From Bicyclus anynana (lineage: Eukaryota; Arthropoda; Insecta; Lepidoptera; Nymphalidae), in contig NC_069098.1 of the NCBI RefSeq assembly GCF_947172395.1, positions 1,171,001 through 1,235,000 on the forward strand: DNA of 64,000 nt, in the 5' to 3' direction. Positions within the stretch are counted from its first letter, which is position 1, and every line of letters starts with the position of its first letter. The notes below the pieces were generated by a model. It was not told where the DNA came from and did no database searches. It worked only from the letters and a program-made list of their open reading frames with translations. Both the position numbers and the translations under genes were made by a program. Below, one piece after another: positions 21,123 through 31,654 of this stretch.

Positions 21123-22868
21123 TAATAATAATATTTTTAACTTAAGCTTAAGCACAGGGGTATTTCCCGAAGAGTGGAAAATAGCATTGGTAAGCCCAAT
21201 ATATAAAGCTGGCCCCAAAGACAAGCCTGAAAACTATCGACCCATATCATTGCTTGGAACCTTCTCTAAATTGTTAGAAAAAATAGTTAACAAGAGACTT
21301 ATGTCTTACTTAGAGTCCCATAACATACTATCAGAAAGGGCAATTTGGGTTTAGGCATAATAAATCTGCGGAGGATGCTGCCCGTCTTCTAACATCTACT
21401 GTATCTGCCCATCTCAACCAGCAAAAAGGTTGCATAGGTTTATTCCTGGACTTGGCAAAGGCCTTTGATACTGTGTCCATCCCGGTTTTATTAAGAAAAC
21501 TCGAATGCAACAGTATAAGAGGCATACCACTTGAGTGGTTTAAAAGTTACTTAACCAACAGAAAGCAGTGTACAAAAATATCTAATTTAAAAAGTGACAT
21601 GCAAAGTATCAATTTTGGTGTACCTCAAGGTAGCATAATCGGACCGACGCTATTTATATTATATATTAACGATATACACAGTATACCACTCAAAAACGCT
21701 GACATCATCTGTTACGCCGATGATACTGCATTACTATTCCATGGTATAACTTGGGAAGAAACTTATCGAAATGCACAGTCGGGAATATCTGCTTTATCGA
21801 ATTGGCTTAGCCACAATTTACTGACGCTGAATATAGACAAAACAAAATACCTGTGCTTTCATAAAACTGCAGCTTCCGCTCCCAAAAAACGAAACAATGG
21901 CCTTAAGATCCACAGATGTGGCGTAACAAATGCAAAACGCCACATAACGGCTCAGTGTGCTTGTGATGAAATTGGTCAGGTCGACGTCATTAAATATCTT
22001 GGGATCCAGATCGATAATAAGCTCTCCTTCAGACCACACATTGCTTTCCTTTCTAAACGAGTCAGAAAAATCATCGGTATAATGAAAAAAATACGCGATA
22101 TAGCGAACGCGTCATTCCTAACATTAGTATACACTTCATTATGCCAGTCGCTTCTTAACTATTGCATTCTATCTTGGGGAAGTGCAGCAAAGACAATTTT
22201 AATAGATCTAGAGAGAGCTCAACGATCAGTATTAAAAGTAATGCTAAAAAAACCATACAAATATTCAACCGCACTACTACATAAAGATAGTGGGGTGCTT
22301 ACAGTTCGTCAACTCTTTATATTAAAAGCAGCTTTGTCAAAACATAGACAATTGCTACAATCCCCAAATGTAAAAAAGGTATTTGGAAAAAGAATAGTCA
22401 AGGTCAATCTTCCAATTGCGAAAACTGAGTTCGCTCGACGATTCACACCATATGTCGATGCAAAAGTCTACAACTTTGTTGCAAGGTCCTGTGATCTTTG
22501 CAACCTCTCAGTAAATCAGGCAACCCAAACAATAACAAATTGGTTAAAAAGTTTAACTTATACAGACACTGAAGAATTACTCAATGCAAATATGAAATAA
22601 GCTAAAATAATTGTGTACACCATCTAACGTTTCTGCTTACTGTTTTACTTTACTTTTCTTTTTTGTAATGTTTTTCTTTTTGTAATGTAGTCCTATTTAT
22701 TGTAATTTTTGTAATTAGTCCTAGTCCAACGGAAAGCATTAGAAAATCCTACCTGGTCTCCACGATACAGATCAATCTAGTGTGGAGACCACAGGCAATG
22801 TTATGGTTTTTTTTGTATATTTTCTTGGTGAATAAAGATTTTATTATTTTATTATTATTATTATTATA
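21123..22868 (+). mobile_element. LINE B: Jockey-like non-LTR retrotransposon, 5'-truncated
   Basis: This copy retains the central and C-terminal part of the reverse transcriptase, a 3' UTR (22601-22840) and an (ATT)n tail ending near 22868. The first readable residues are GVFPEEWKIALVSPIYKAG at about 21156, so the endonuclease and ORF1 are gone. One extra G in the run at 21339-21341 breaks the frame. Beyond that the frame is open to 22600. It differs clearly from LINE A in sequence, catalytic context (YADD not FADD) and tail. Confidence 0.9.
21452..22600 (+). pseudogene. LINE B reverse transcriptase, main open part
   Basis: About 382 open codons (the frame extends a little further upstream to the frameshift near 21341). 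Motifs, counted from 21452, are AKAFDT at 2-7 (first catalytic Asp, in DLAKAFD), GVPQGS at 56-61 and YADD at 88-91. A long C-terminal region contains Cys/His residues, CACDEIGQVDV near 170, and ends at TAA 22598-22600. There is no genuine start codon because the piece begins inside a larger protein. It catalyses cDNA synthesis for the element, and this copy is dead. Confidence 0.9.
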
Positions 22869-22871
22869 GTG

Positions 22872-22945
22872 CATCGGCTGGGGATCGACTCCATGACCTT
22901 TCGAAGTTGAGTTGAGTTGAGAGTCTGGTCTCGTTACCGTGGAGC
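22872..22945 (-). mobile_element. tRNA-like SINE head
   Basis: On the minus strand it reads 'ccacggtaacgagacc', then a degenerate B box 'ggagtcgatccccagccg'. It sits directly after the LINE B tail and before a SINE A copy. Confidence 0.5.
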
Positions 22946-22968
22946 TCTAAGAATTAAAGGTAGTACAT

Positions 22969-23176
22969 CATCAATAACAACCCATATTCGGCTCACTGTT
23001 GAGTACGAGTCAGGCTAATAGTTCACCAAGCTAGCCCAATGCAGAGTGGCAGACTATACACGTAGAATATTAAGAAAATTATCAGATAGCAGGTTTTCTC
23101 ACGATGTTGTTCTTTCACCGTTTGATCTTTAATTTCGTAAAAAGCACACAACTGATAAGTTGGAGGAGTAAGTGCC
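22969..23176 (-). mobile_element. SINE A, diverged, head missing
   Basis: It carries 'cccatattcggctcactg', 'cacacaactgataagttgga' and the hallmark 'ctcacgatgttgttctttca' in the right order, with many substitutions. It is an old copy. Confidence 0.75.
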
Positions 23177-23179
23177 TAC

Positions 23180-23530
23180 ATACATGGGATAATTACATAA
23201 TTGAGAAATAATGACGACCGAAAATGCTTCCCGGGCAACACAATCAGCACAAGCTACACGGCGTCCCCGATATCTAACGTCACCCGGACGTGGGTTTTCT
23301 AACTCACGATCTCGGGGGCGTTCGGACTGATTCACTCAGGTCACGGTTACCCCCTCCCGAATGGCTCTCTAAGCCTAGGTCCGAGTCTCTTATGAGACGC
23401 CCTTAGAGAGCCGTTCCGTCCTCTATCTTTATTTCAGCCTTCGGGTCTTATCAGGCGATGCTTCTGCGCTCGCTCAAACCCCCGGTGTCGCCATAGTGGT
23501 CCCACATGAAGCCATCGGTACTTAACACAA
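23180..23530. repeat. GC-rich dispersed repeat
   Basis: It shares 'aggtccgagtctc', 'caggcgatgcttctgcgctc' and 'aacccccggtgtcgcc' with 44070-44290, and a shorter segment near 50800. The GC content is well above the surroundings. It is probably the UTR or 5' part of a retroelement, but no terminal structure or protein was recognised. Confidence 0.55.
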
Positions 23531-24256
23531 AAAAACAAAAATAGAGAAATTTATAAATTGAAAAAAATAACTATTTCACCGAAACAAGGCCATAATATAT
23601 TATCCCAGTATTTGCGATTGCAGTAATCCCGTCAACATATATTCAGAAAAAACCTGTGTATTATAAAGGAGAATACTTCCTTAAACAATTGTTGCAATCG
23701 CAGCAAGCCGCTCGCATGCAGCGACGCGCCATCCCCTATTCCAATTGCCAACACTTCAAATGCATATCTTTGTTACGCCCGAGAGATGCTTGACCCACTT
23801 TTTCTGTAACAGAGACGGTTCAATGTAGGATTAACACGGTGACTCACCATCTGTACTTTTTTAGGGTTCCTTTTATAGATAAACTTGACTCACCGACTTC
23901 ATCCACCCTTAGACCTTAATCCAGCCCTCTCGGAAAATCCGTTCTTATCTTCTCTACTTCCCTGCCAAATTTCAACTTTGTGCGTCAAGCGGTTTTCGAG
24001 ATTGTGTGAGAGGAAAGAATGGAATTACATTTTCAAATATAAATCGGACCATGCTTTTGGTAATTGGACATGTTTGCGGGAGGCCTACAACCTATGCGAA
24101 AAAGGTGATTTACCATACGTGTTTTAATGATGTACTAAGAAGTTCGTAATTATAGCTTACCAGAGTGTTAACGAAATAGCATTCCTAACTCTTATAACAC
24201 AAGTTTTGATTATAATTTAGATAATTGCGACAACATAGGATAAGAGCCTTGCGTGC
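23531..24256. other. No recognised feature
   Basis: Mixed AT-rich DNA. An 80-codon frame (23885-24127) has no domain. The words 'ctccacttatac'-like repeats seen elsewhere are absent. Confidence 0.45.
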
Positions 24257-24526
24257 CGAGCCTTGATAGCCCAGTGAATGTGACCTCTACCTCCGATTTC
24301 AGAGGGTGTGGGCTCGAATCCGGTCCGGGGCATGCATCTCCAACTTTTCAGTTGTGTGAAGGAAAAACATCGTGAGGAAACCTGCAAACCAGTTTTTTTA
24401 ATATTCTGCGTATGTGAAGTCTGCCAATATCCGCATTTGGCCTGCATGGTGAATTATTGGCCTAACCCTTCTCATTCTGAGAGGAGAGAGCCGAATATGG
24501 GTTGATAATGATGATAATGATGATGA
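24257..24526 (+). mobile_element. SINE A with internal deletion
   Basis: It has the tRNA-like head ('tgatagcccagtgaatgtga', B box 'gggctcgaatcc'), then the body from 'ctccaacttttcagttgtgt'. About 35 bases after that point are deleted relative to the full copies. The tail is 'gggttgataatgatgataat'. Confidence 0.88.
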
Positions 24527-24884
24527 GAAAAAGAGCCTAGTCAGACCTACCTCATTATATGAAAGTTAAAAGTTTGTTAGCCTATGCATCTACCATAGGT
24601 AAGTACAGTAGCCAATTATGGAGTGTGGAAGTGCTTTAGAAGGGTAGGCTTCGCGGCAACCCTTCGCTCGTTTGATCATAAACGGTGTTTTTCGGAAATT
24701 AAGGGTTCATTACACGAGCAGCACGTCGACAACTGCCTCTGCAGTTGGTAACCGATGATTGCTACCGACGACTGCAGGCCGATGTTTCGGCGGCAGCCAA
24801 AAACCCCTAGTCTGAATAAGCTACTTAAAATAAATGAAATATTCATCATAAAAAAATAAGAAAAATACCCCATCTTCTTTTAAT

Positions 24885-25015
24885 ACGACCAATATTCCTA
24901 TTCCCCTCCAACTAGTCGGAAAAGACTGTATTAGGAGTGGGTACGACAATAGACCAACGGGGCGGGGATCAAACCACCACCCCTTTACCGTTGTAAAGGG
25001 GTCGGACTCATCACG
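24885..25015 (-). mobile_element. SINE D (tRNA-derived), minus strand
   Basis: The tail part 'aatattcctattcccctcc' and 'attaggagtgggtacgac' is followed by a minus-strand B box ('ggtggtttgatccccgcc') and an A-box-like stretch. It is related to 21055. Confidence 0.55.
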
Positions 25016-25204
25016 GATCTATTACGACTTTAAACTTTCAAAGAACACAAACTTGTAATATCTCGTACTTGAACGGCTGTAGATTTCGACCCTCGAAACC
25101 TGTTACCTTCAATAGCCAACACTGTTCAAACTCCTAATTGGGTACGGCTACACCTACGGCAAGAGTATGTATGGCGATTGCAAGCTGTAAGAACTATATA
25201 CTCC

Positions 25205-25268
25205 GAGCCACAAAACAAGTCCCGTAGACGCGGCGTTAATGTCTTAATGGTGCTCATTGTCATATGAT
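25205..25268 (+). repeat. Duplicated segment, left half
   Basis: 'cgtagacgcggcgttaatgt' and 'gtgctcattgtcatatgata' match 29010-29060. The right half follows the SINE (25589-25670). The copy at 29005-29150 lacks the SINE and so represents the uninserted state. Confidence 0.75.
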
Positions 25269-25279
25269 AATGGCTTTAG

Positions 25280-25588
25280 AGCCGTGACAGCCCAGTGGAT
25301 ATGAGCTCTGCCTCCGATTCCGGAGGATGTGGGTTCGAATCCGGTCCGTGGCATGCACCTCCAACTTTTCAGTTGTGTGCATTTTAAGAAATTAAATATC
25401 ACGTGTCTCAATCGGTGAAGGAAAACATCGTGAGGAAACCTGCATACTAGAGAATTATCTTAATTATCTGCGTGTGTGAAGTCTGCCAATCCGCATTGGG
25501 CCAGCGTGGTGGACTATTGGAATTACCCCTCTCATCCTGAGAGGAGACTCGAGCTTAGCAGTGAGCCGAATATGGGTTGATGACGACG
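25280..25588 (+). mobile_element. Full-length SINE A with 11-bp duplication
   Basis: A 309-bp complete copy. The tRNA-derived head has an A-box region 'gacagcccagtggatatgag' and a B box 'gggttcgaatccgg'. The body includes 'cacctccaacttttcagttg', 'cgtgaggaaacctgcat' and 'gaagtctgccaatccgcatt', and the tail is 'atatgggttgatgacgacg'. It is flanked by aatggctttag at 25269-25279 and 25589-25599. The internal pol III promoter looks intact. There is no coding capacity, and retroposition depends on a partner LINE that cannot be named. Confidence 0.95.
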
Positions 25589-25670
25589 AATGGCTTTAGT
25601 AATGGCGGTCTTATTATCATTTGTGTAAGGCGCTGTCAATTTTAGTTCAGGTTTTAGCCGTGGGACTTCT
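25589..25670 (+). repeat. Duplicated segment, right half
   Basis: It shares 'taatggcggtctt', 'gcgctgtcaat' and 'tagttcaggtttt' with 29055-29150. Together with 25205-25268 it forms a repeat of about 130 bases. Confidence 0.75.
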
Positions 25671-26234
25671 TTCGTGGCGCGGAGTCTACTTGCCGCATAA
25701 ACTTCCCCATGTAAGCGCACCATTACTTAATTTAAAACGCGGTCAGTCCGATAAACCTACAACGAACTTAACATTTTATTTTCCCAGTAATGGTTTTTAA
25801 ATAAGTTATTTATAAGAGCATTTTATATGAAGATATGTCGATACGTCGTCGCTCCGGTGTCACGCCGATGTCACGCCGGTGTCACGCCGTGCTGTCACGC
25901 GATCTATCGATCTGGAGGCAAATTGCCCCGGAGCGTTTACTGCCGGGACGTTACGAGGGGCTTACGTCTACAATATTCATCTGAGCCAGACTACTATATT
26001 TTATTCTTGTGACACTTAAAACGTGACACCGGGATCACGTATTTGTAAAGCAAAGTTATTGTTGACCCTCTATAAACTAATGTTAAAAATGTTAGTTTTT
26101 CTCAATCCCTTGGCGGTTTTATAATACAACGAACAGTGGCGTGAAGTTCATAGATGCATAAACACAATGCATACCCTGATGATTCATTACGTAACTGTAC
26201 GAATTGGTACGTACATACCCTAACCCTAGTTAAA
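25671..26234. other. No recognised feature, small GC-rich tandem
   Basis: It contains about four copies of an 11-base unit, cggtgtcacgc (25856-25901), on a GC-rich background (25840-25950). The 61-codon frame there follows the tandem and is not a recognisable gene. A phrase 'cctagttaaaaaccttgtgc' (26225) recurs at 62889. Confidence 0.5.
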
Positions 26235-26505
26235 AACCTTGTGCACTGTGCGCTACTACTGAAGCGATTTGGCTGAAATTTGGAATGGAAATAGATTTAA
26301 CTCTGGATTAACACATAGGCTACTTTTTATCCCGAAAAAATCCATGGTTTCCCGAGATTTGCGAAAACTGATGATTTTGATGATATGATATGTTGGTTGC
26401 CTGGATTAACACATAGGCTACTTTTTATTCCGGAAAATTTATGGTTCCCGAGGGATTTGCGAAAAACTAAATTCCACGCGGAAGAAGTCGCGGGCGTCCG
26501 CTAGT
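26235..26505 (+). mobile_element. Helitron-like element, internally duplicated
   Basis: It runs through 'actactgaagcgatttggct' and a doubled module 'ggattaacacataggctact' (26301, 26404) and ends 'gaagtcgcgggcgtccgctagt'. The second module copy lacks the opening part. The 5' end is worn. Confidence 0.8.
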
Positions 26506-26812
26506 AATGATAATAAAAATAACGATTGCAACACAAATGAAGCCCGCTTGATTGCGCACAGTCCACTCTGTCAGCAAGCAAACTCATAGCAACTCGCCCT
26601 AAACAAATAACTTGTATTATTGTGTATCGAGTGGAAAATCAGCGTTATTCCACCCATTTGGTATAAGGAAAATCTTTTGTATCGTGACTGAAACACGTCT
26701 GCCAATTCGTTCATATGAACAATGAGCAATTGAGCATAGTGAGACAAATATTCTTACACAAATATACACCTAATATACAACTAAATCATATTCTACTATT
26801 AACCCTTACCTT

Positions 26813-26962
26813 ATCAGCCGATAGACGTCCACTGCTGGACATAGGTCTCTTGCATGGACCTCCAAGCTCGGGCCGCCAGCATCCAGTGGCTCCCTGGAAC
26901 CCGCTTGATATCCTCCGTCCACCTAGTGGGGGGTAAACCAACACTGCGCTTTCCGGTGCAGA
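26813..26962 (-). mobile_element. RTE 3' coding-end fragment
   Basis: On the minus strand it holds the coding end (a WxL, 'RWMLAARAW'-type stretch) and the 'gtccactgctggacatagg' terminus, ending in 'gctgataagg'. It is homologous to 30830-31034. Confidence 0.75.
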
Positions 26963-26968
26963 AAGCTA

Positions 26969-27018
26969 CTATTAACAAAATTTTTTAAAAAATATAACAA
27001 GATTTTTTAAAAAATGAT
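26969..27018. repeat. Two AT-rich palindromes in tandem
   Basis: 'attttttaaaaaat' occurs twice within 50 bases, each flanked by 'aacaa' or 'ataacaag'. A local duplication of about 24 bases. Confidence 0.7.
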
Positions 27019-27519
27019 GAAAAGTAGTTTTCTATTTACGTTAGAATATAACATTCTTGGAATCACCATTTTACTGTCGTGTAGCTAAATACAGACATTC
27101 TATCTGAACCAAGAGAGGGTCAAGACAGATGTTATCCTAAAAGAAGGTAAGCTGTAGGTACGGTTACCTAAACTGTCAGATATTTCGTGGTACACACTAA
27201 ATTATTCAAAGCTAAGACGAATTCATAAGTATAGACGCGTTGCTAACTTTTTGTTGTTTTCATAAGCTCACTATATTTAAACATGGTAATTGCCCGGAGT
27301 TCCTTTACTTTTAAATTTTAATGCTTTATTCATATTCAGATTATACCACAGAAAACATATGTACGAGTATACGTCTTTAACAAACATTTTATTTAATAAG
27401 TCTCATTCAAGATTACAAACAAATACAAACAGTAAATATAACGGCGTATCAATAGTGCCAATACTCATTAGTAGATGAGGTCAATAATGTTGATGTATAC
27501 TGTTCTCGTTTATACTGAT
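27019..27519. other. No recognised feature
   Basis: AT-rich DNA with a 62-codon frame (27290-27478) without a domain. Confidence 0.45.
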
Positions 27520-27806
27520 ACTAGCTGACGCCGCGCGGTTTCACCCGCATGGTTCCCGTTCCCGTAGGAATATGAGAATAATATATAGCTTATAGCCTTC
27601 CTCGATAAATGAGCTATCTAACACTGAAAGGTTTTTTTAAATTGGACCAGTAGTTCCTGAGATTAGCGCGTTCAATCAAACAAACTCTTCAGCTTTATAA
27701 TATTAGTATAGATTATAAAGCTGAAGAGTTAATCGAGGAAGGCTATAGGTTACGTATTCCTACGGGAACGAGAACCACGGGGGTGAAACCGCACGACGTT
27801 AGCTAG
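27520..27806. mobile_element. Head-to-head Helitron-like pair
   Basis: The left element (27520-27711) is on the minus strand, with CTAGCTGACGCC at its 3' end and 'tataatattagtataga' at its 5' end. The right element (27712-27806) is a shorter plus-strand copy that lacks the middle and ends 'gcacgacgttagctag'. Their 5' ends touch at 27711, making a foldback of nearly 290 bp. Both are non-coding. Confidence 0.8.
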
Positions 27807-27883
27807 AAAATAACTTTTGCACAAGCGTAGCTGTAAGTTAAGCTAGAAGGCACTTTAGGTACTTTTTACATTAATACTAGCGG

Positions 27884-28005
27884 ACGTCTCCGACTCCATT
27901 CGGGTGAACGGAGTTCTGTTTTTTACAAATCCCGCGGGAGCAATGGGTTTCGTCGGAGGTAAAAAGAAGTCTCCAAGGTCAAATTTATCTGTATACTAAA
28001 ATTTA
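27884..28005 (-). mobile_element. Helitron-like 3' fragment
   Basis: It begins 'actagcggacgtctccgact' and goes through 'aaatcccgcgggagcaatgg'. It is disrupted after 'ggtttcgtcggaggt'. Confidence 0.6.
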
Positions 28006-28507
28006 TCGGTTTACCGGCTAACAGCCAGTTTCTTTATGTAAAGCTAAAGTAACAGTAAAAGTAGTAAGTAGTAAAGAAGACTTTATTTTCCAGTGAATAA
28101 GACCATCACTTTTGATTTATGACGTTACTTTGACTGTTACTTGCGATGAAGAAACTGGCCGTAAGCCGTGCAAAAGGTAGTAGACAGACAAACAGACAAG
28201 ACTTAGTTTTGCATTCATAACATTAGTATGGGCTTTTCCTTTTGTTGTAACTAAAATATCAATTTCCCGTATTCTAAGTCTGGTAACACGGGCATATGCT
28301 CCGTCTATTTTGGTAACGTACACGCACTGTGGTCCCGACATGCGTACAAGTATTTTTACATCACCCACTCGTTTGTAACAGTCATGCGACATAAGCAAAG
28401 TTATATTTTACGCAAGAAATATTCTTACGATTTCGGTCTGAGGTCACTTGGAATACCCTTCAGAATGAATTTACTTGTAACATCGTATGAGCACCATCTT
28501 TAGTACA
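28006..28507. other. No recognised feature
   Basis: A 93-codon minus-strand frame (28117-28398) shows no known domain and its composition is not coding-like. No RNA or repeat is recognised. Confidence 0.45.
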
Positions 28508-28997
28508 GACTAGCTGACGCCGCGCAGTTTCACCCGCGTGGTTCCTGTTCCCGTAGGAATCACGTCATCAACCCATATTCGGCTCACTGCTGAGCTCGAG
28601 TCTCCTCTCAGAATGAGAGGGGTTAGGCCAATAGTCCACCACGCTGGCCCAATGCGGATTGGCAGACTTCACACACGCAGAGAATTAAGAAAATTCTCTG
28701 GTATGCAGGTTTCCTCACGATGTTTTCCTTCACCGATTGAGACACGTGATATTTAATTTCTTAAAATGCACACAACTGAAAAGTTGGAGGTGCATGCCCC
28801 GGACCGGATTCGAACCCACACCCTCCGGAATCGGAGGCAGAGGTCATATCCACTGGGCTATCACAGCTCTTCCCGTAGGAATACGGAGATAATATAGAGC
28901 CTATAGCCTTTCTCGTTAAATGGGCTATATAACACTGAAAGAATTTTTCAAATCGGCTGTTCCTGAGATTAGCGCGTTCAATCATACAAACAAACAT
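28508..28997 (-). mobile_element. Helitron-like element split by SINE A
   Basis: The 3' part (28508-28560) begins CTAGCTGACGCC. After the SINE the element continues with 'acggagataatatagagcct', 'aatgggctatataacactga' and 'gcgcgttcaatcatac' to about 28997. The two halves match copies such as 35047-35246. Confidence 0.85.
28561..28869 (-). mobile_element. Full-length SINE A with 13-bp duplication
   Basis: A 309-bp copy in reverse orientation, the same length as the one at 25280. It is bounded by ttcccgtaggaat at 28548-28560 and 28870-28882. The duplicated bases belong to the Helitron, so the SINE is younger than the Helitron. The B box reads on the minus strand as 'gggttcgaatccgg'. Confidence 0.95.
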
Positions 28998-29004
28998 ACT
29001 TACG

Positions 29005-29150
29005 TCCTGTAGACGCGGCCTTAATGTCTTAATGACGCTCATTGTCATTTGGTAATGGCGGTCTTGGTGTTGTTATTTTGTGTAAAGCGCTGTCAATATT
29101 ATAGTACAATAATTATCGTACTATAGTTCAGGTTTCAGCCGCAGGTGATG
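29005..29150 (+). repeat. Duplicated segment without the SINE
   Basis: Homologous to 25205-25268 plus 25589-25670, with 'gacgcggccttaatgtctta' and 'gtcatttggtaatggcggtc' running on uninterrupted. Between the two matching parts it has a 24-base palindrome around 'cgtactat'. Confidence 0.75.
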
Positions 29151-29269
29151 TTGACCTCCGACCTAAAAATGAACATGGTACCTTTGGCCCAGTCGAAGCT
29201 AGAACTATAGTTATAGAGAGTAGAGACGGACCACATTCGTTCATTAAAAAAAAATGTTATTTTTAAAAA

Positions 29270-29390
29270 GTGGCAGTGAGCCGTTGGATGCTGGCGGCTC
29301 AAGACCGTTGTGTTTGGAAGTCAACGCAAGAGTACTATGTCCAGCGCCTTACGTCCATCGCCTGTTAAGGATGAAGAAGAAGAAGAATAT
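29270..29390 (+). mobile_element. RTE 3'-end fragment
   Basis: The phrase 'gccgttggatgctggcggct', then 'tgtccagcgccttacgtcca', then the trinucleotide tail (GAA)n at 29370-29387. It is a 5'-truncated insertion. Confidence 0.75.
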
Positions 29391-30084
29391 GTATAGAATA
29401 ATAACCAAAAGAATTTAATTTGGGTAAGAATATAAATCCACATAAACATAGAAATAGATCATGTTGTTGTAAACACAATCTGTCAACAAATCTGATTCGA
29501 TTTAAAAAAAATCCATGTGACTTTTTTGATGTTATCCTTTTACAACCTTTTCAAGGAAAGTCAGATAAAAAAGGGATGCAAAGCTCAGTAAAATCACCGT
29601 GCAGTTCCAATGTCTTCATTAATTTAAAGCGTAAAGTTGTTATGCGCACTGTGTTGTCACAGTTTGCGTTGCGCCTTCGTGTAAAAGGGTTGATAAGACT
29701 GATTGTGACAGAATTTACCTTTTTACTTCTGAAGAAGAAGATAGCCTAGGAAGGCCTTTAAAAATAATTATTACAAATTTACTGTATCACTAGAAAAGTA
29801 GAGCATACATACCTAATTGTCATTAGTACGAGTTTAAACATCTCGCGAGAGTTATCGTTTTCGAATAACCTTAATAAACTGGTACTCTTTGGTAAATCTG
29901 TGTCTACATCTTTGGTTTTATGCTGATTGTTTTATGCGTATCTACTTCCATTTAGCAAAGAAGTTTGTGTTTTAAGAGTCAAATGGCGTGATGATGGAAA
30001 ATGTAAATGACCTATCTGATTGTAAGCATATACCATAGCTTACCCATAATACAACCATGCAAGAGACAGCAAGATTAAGAACGG
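29391..30084. other. No recognised feature
   Basis: A 109-codon plus frame (29420-29749) has a basic, low-complexity translation with no motif. No RNA gene or repeat is recognised. Confidence 0.45.
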
Positions 30085-30375
30085 GGTCTCACGATGCGTT
30101 GCGGCGGCGGTGCGGCGGCGAAACGGTGTCGCTGCGTTGTCTTACATAAATCTGTGGCATGTCACACGATGCACTCTGACGCCGCACCGGACTTACATCC
30201 ACCTAGATGATGCGGGGAAGGGTAAATGCGTTGCGACGTCGGAGCGGCACCACTCAGTTGTTTATGCGTCACAAGGATTTACAGAATGTCCAACGCTGCT
30301 ACGGCGCCTCACCGCTCGTGTGCCTGCTGATACGGTGAAATCTTTGCGATGCAGCGCCGCAATGCATTGTGAGCC
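30085..30375. mobile_element. GC-rich inverted-repeat element (291 bp)
   Basis: Imperfect terminal repeats of about 24 bases (GGTCTCACGATGCGTTGCGG and, opposite, GGCTCACAATGCATTGCGGC) enclose a CpG-rich interior. No clear target duplication was found. The 91-codon frame at 30110-30385 lies within it and is taken as spurious. The class is uncertain. Ends in GGN plus TCAC resemble some PIF/Harbinger-type MITEs. Confidence 0.6.
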
Positions 30376-30572
30376 TTCAGCCTAAGTCACTCGCGCAAAT
30401 CATTACTCGGCACAGTTTAGTTAGGTGCTTAGCATTCTGTACACGTAATAGTAATTTATAAACTGCAAGAATAACAATGGCTGGCTGGCCACGCTGCTCC
30501 AATGCGTGTTGGTGTTTAAGGCGATAGATATTATAGTATGAGAAATATGAATTATGTTGTATATATTGTACT

Positions 30573-31034
30573 TATGTTGAAAGTCTTCGAACAGTGCGTG
30601 TTACCAGTGAGGACTTACGGATCCGAGACCTGGTCGTTAACTGTGGTCCTCATAAAAAGGCTCAAAGTCATTCAGCGGGCGATGGAGCGAGCTATGCTTG
30701 GGGTTTCTCTGCGTGATCGAATCAGAAATGAGGAGATCCGCATAAGAACCAAAGTCACTGATATAGCTCAGCGAGTCGCGAAGCTGAAGTGGCAATGGGC
30801 AGGCCACATAGTTCAAAGAGCCGATGCACGTTGGGGTCCCAAGGTGCTGGAATAGCGAGCCCGCACCGGAAAACGCAGCATTGGTCAACCCCCCACTATC
30901 GAAGACATCAAGCGGGTTGCAGGGAGCCGCTGGATGCTCGCAGCTCGAGACTGTTTTGTTTGGAAATCCATGCAAGAGGCCTATGTCCAGCAGGGTACGT
31001 CCATCGGCTGTAATTGATGATGATGATGATGATT
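30573..31034 (+). pseudogene. RTE-type LINE, C-terminal end of ORF2
   Basis: The frame from 30538 encodes the last ~150 residues of an RTE-clade protein. Visible motifs are TYGSETWSLT (typical just after the reverse transcriptase), RAMLGVSLRDRIRNEEIR, KLKWQWAGHIVQRADARW, and the end RWMLAARD. One in-frame TAG (30853-30855) replaces a Trp seen in relatives at that place. The frame then runs to TGA 31015-31017 and a (TGA)n tail to 31034. The polymerase and endonuclease are missing, so this is a 5'-truncated copy. The opposite-strand frame 30637-31053 is a shadow. Confidence 0.85.
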
Positions 31035-31654
31035 GTACTTGTATTAATAACATCCGGGATCGTCGGCGATCCGAGGCACGGGGTGTAATGTTGCAGTATT
31101 AAGTATACGGGCTGAGAAATACTGAGAATTCTTGCAAGAAAGAGAAGCGCATTATTTCAATGCCTGACTAAGGATTTGAAGTCGGGATCTGACTAGGCAG
31201 TTGAGTTTTATTACTATAAACTATCGTAACGTTATTTACTACGTACGCACCAACTCGTACTTGAGTAAATGATTTAAATCTAGATAGCCATGAGAACGCG
31301 AACATAATGCTATCTTAGGATATAGAAAACAATTGGGGCCGACTGTGTAATTAACTTTCTTAATTACTTTAAAATTACACGTGTTGCCGTGAGAATGTAT
31401 CGTTGGCCAGAACTCTTGTATTTACTTTGTAAGACAAACATCAAATTAATCATGACTTTGTTAAAATGAAAGCTTTTTGTATATTTTTATTGTATACAAA
31501 TACATGTTTAAAATTATATGAATCACTCTGTACGTGTTTTGTTGGGTTTCTTCAGATATTTTTCTTTCTATGTTACGTTAATCTATGTCTAATACCACTA
31601 AAATAAAGAGGCACAGTTCGTGAAATTGTAGAGGGTAAAAATAATAGATCTATT
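31035..31654. other. No recognised feature
   Basis: AT-rich DNA with no coding potential or repeat family seen. Confidence 0.5.

Noticed and set aside
28117..28398. 93-codon minus-strand frame
   Set aside because: No recognisable motif, and no flanking splice or promoter signal.
30110..30385. 91-codon GC-rich frame
   Set aside because: It lies within an inverted-repeat element and has no protein motif. Openness follows from GC richness.
30637..31053. 138-codon minus-strand frame
   Set aside because: Antisense to the RTE coding end.
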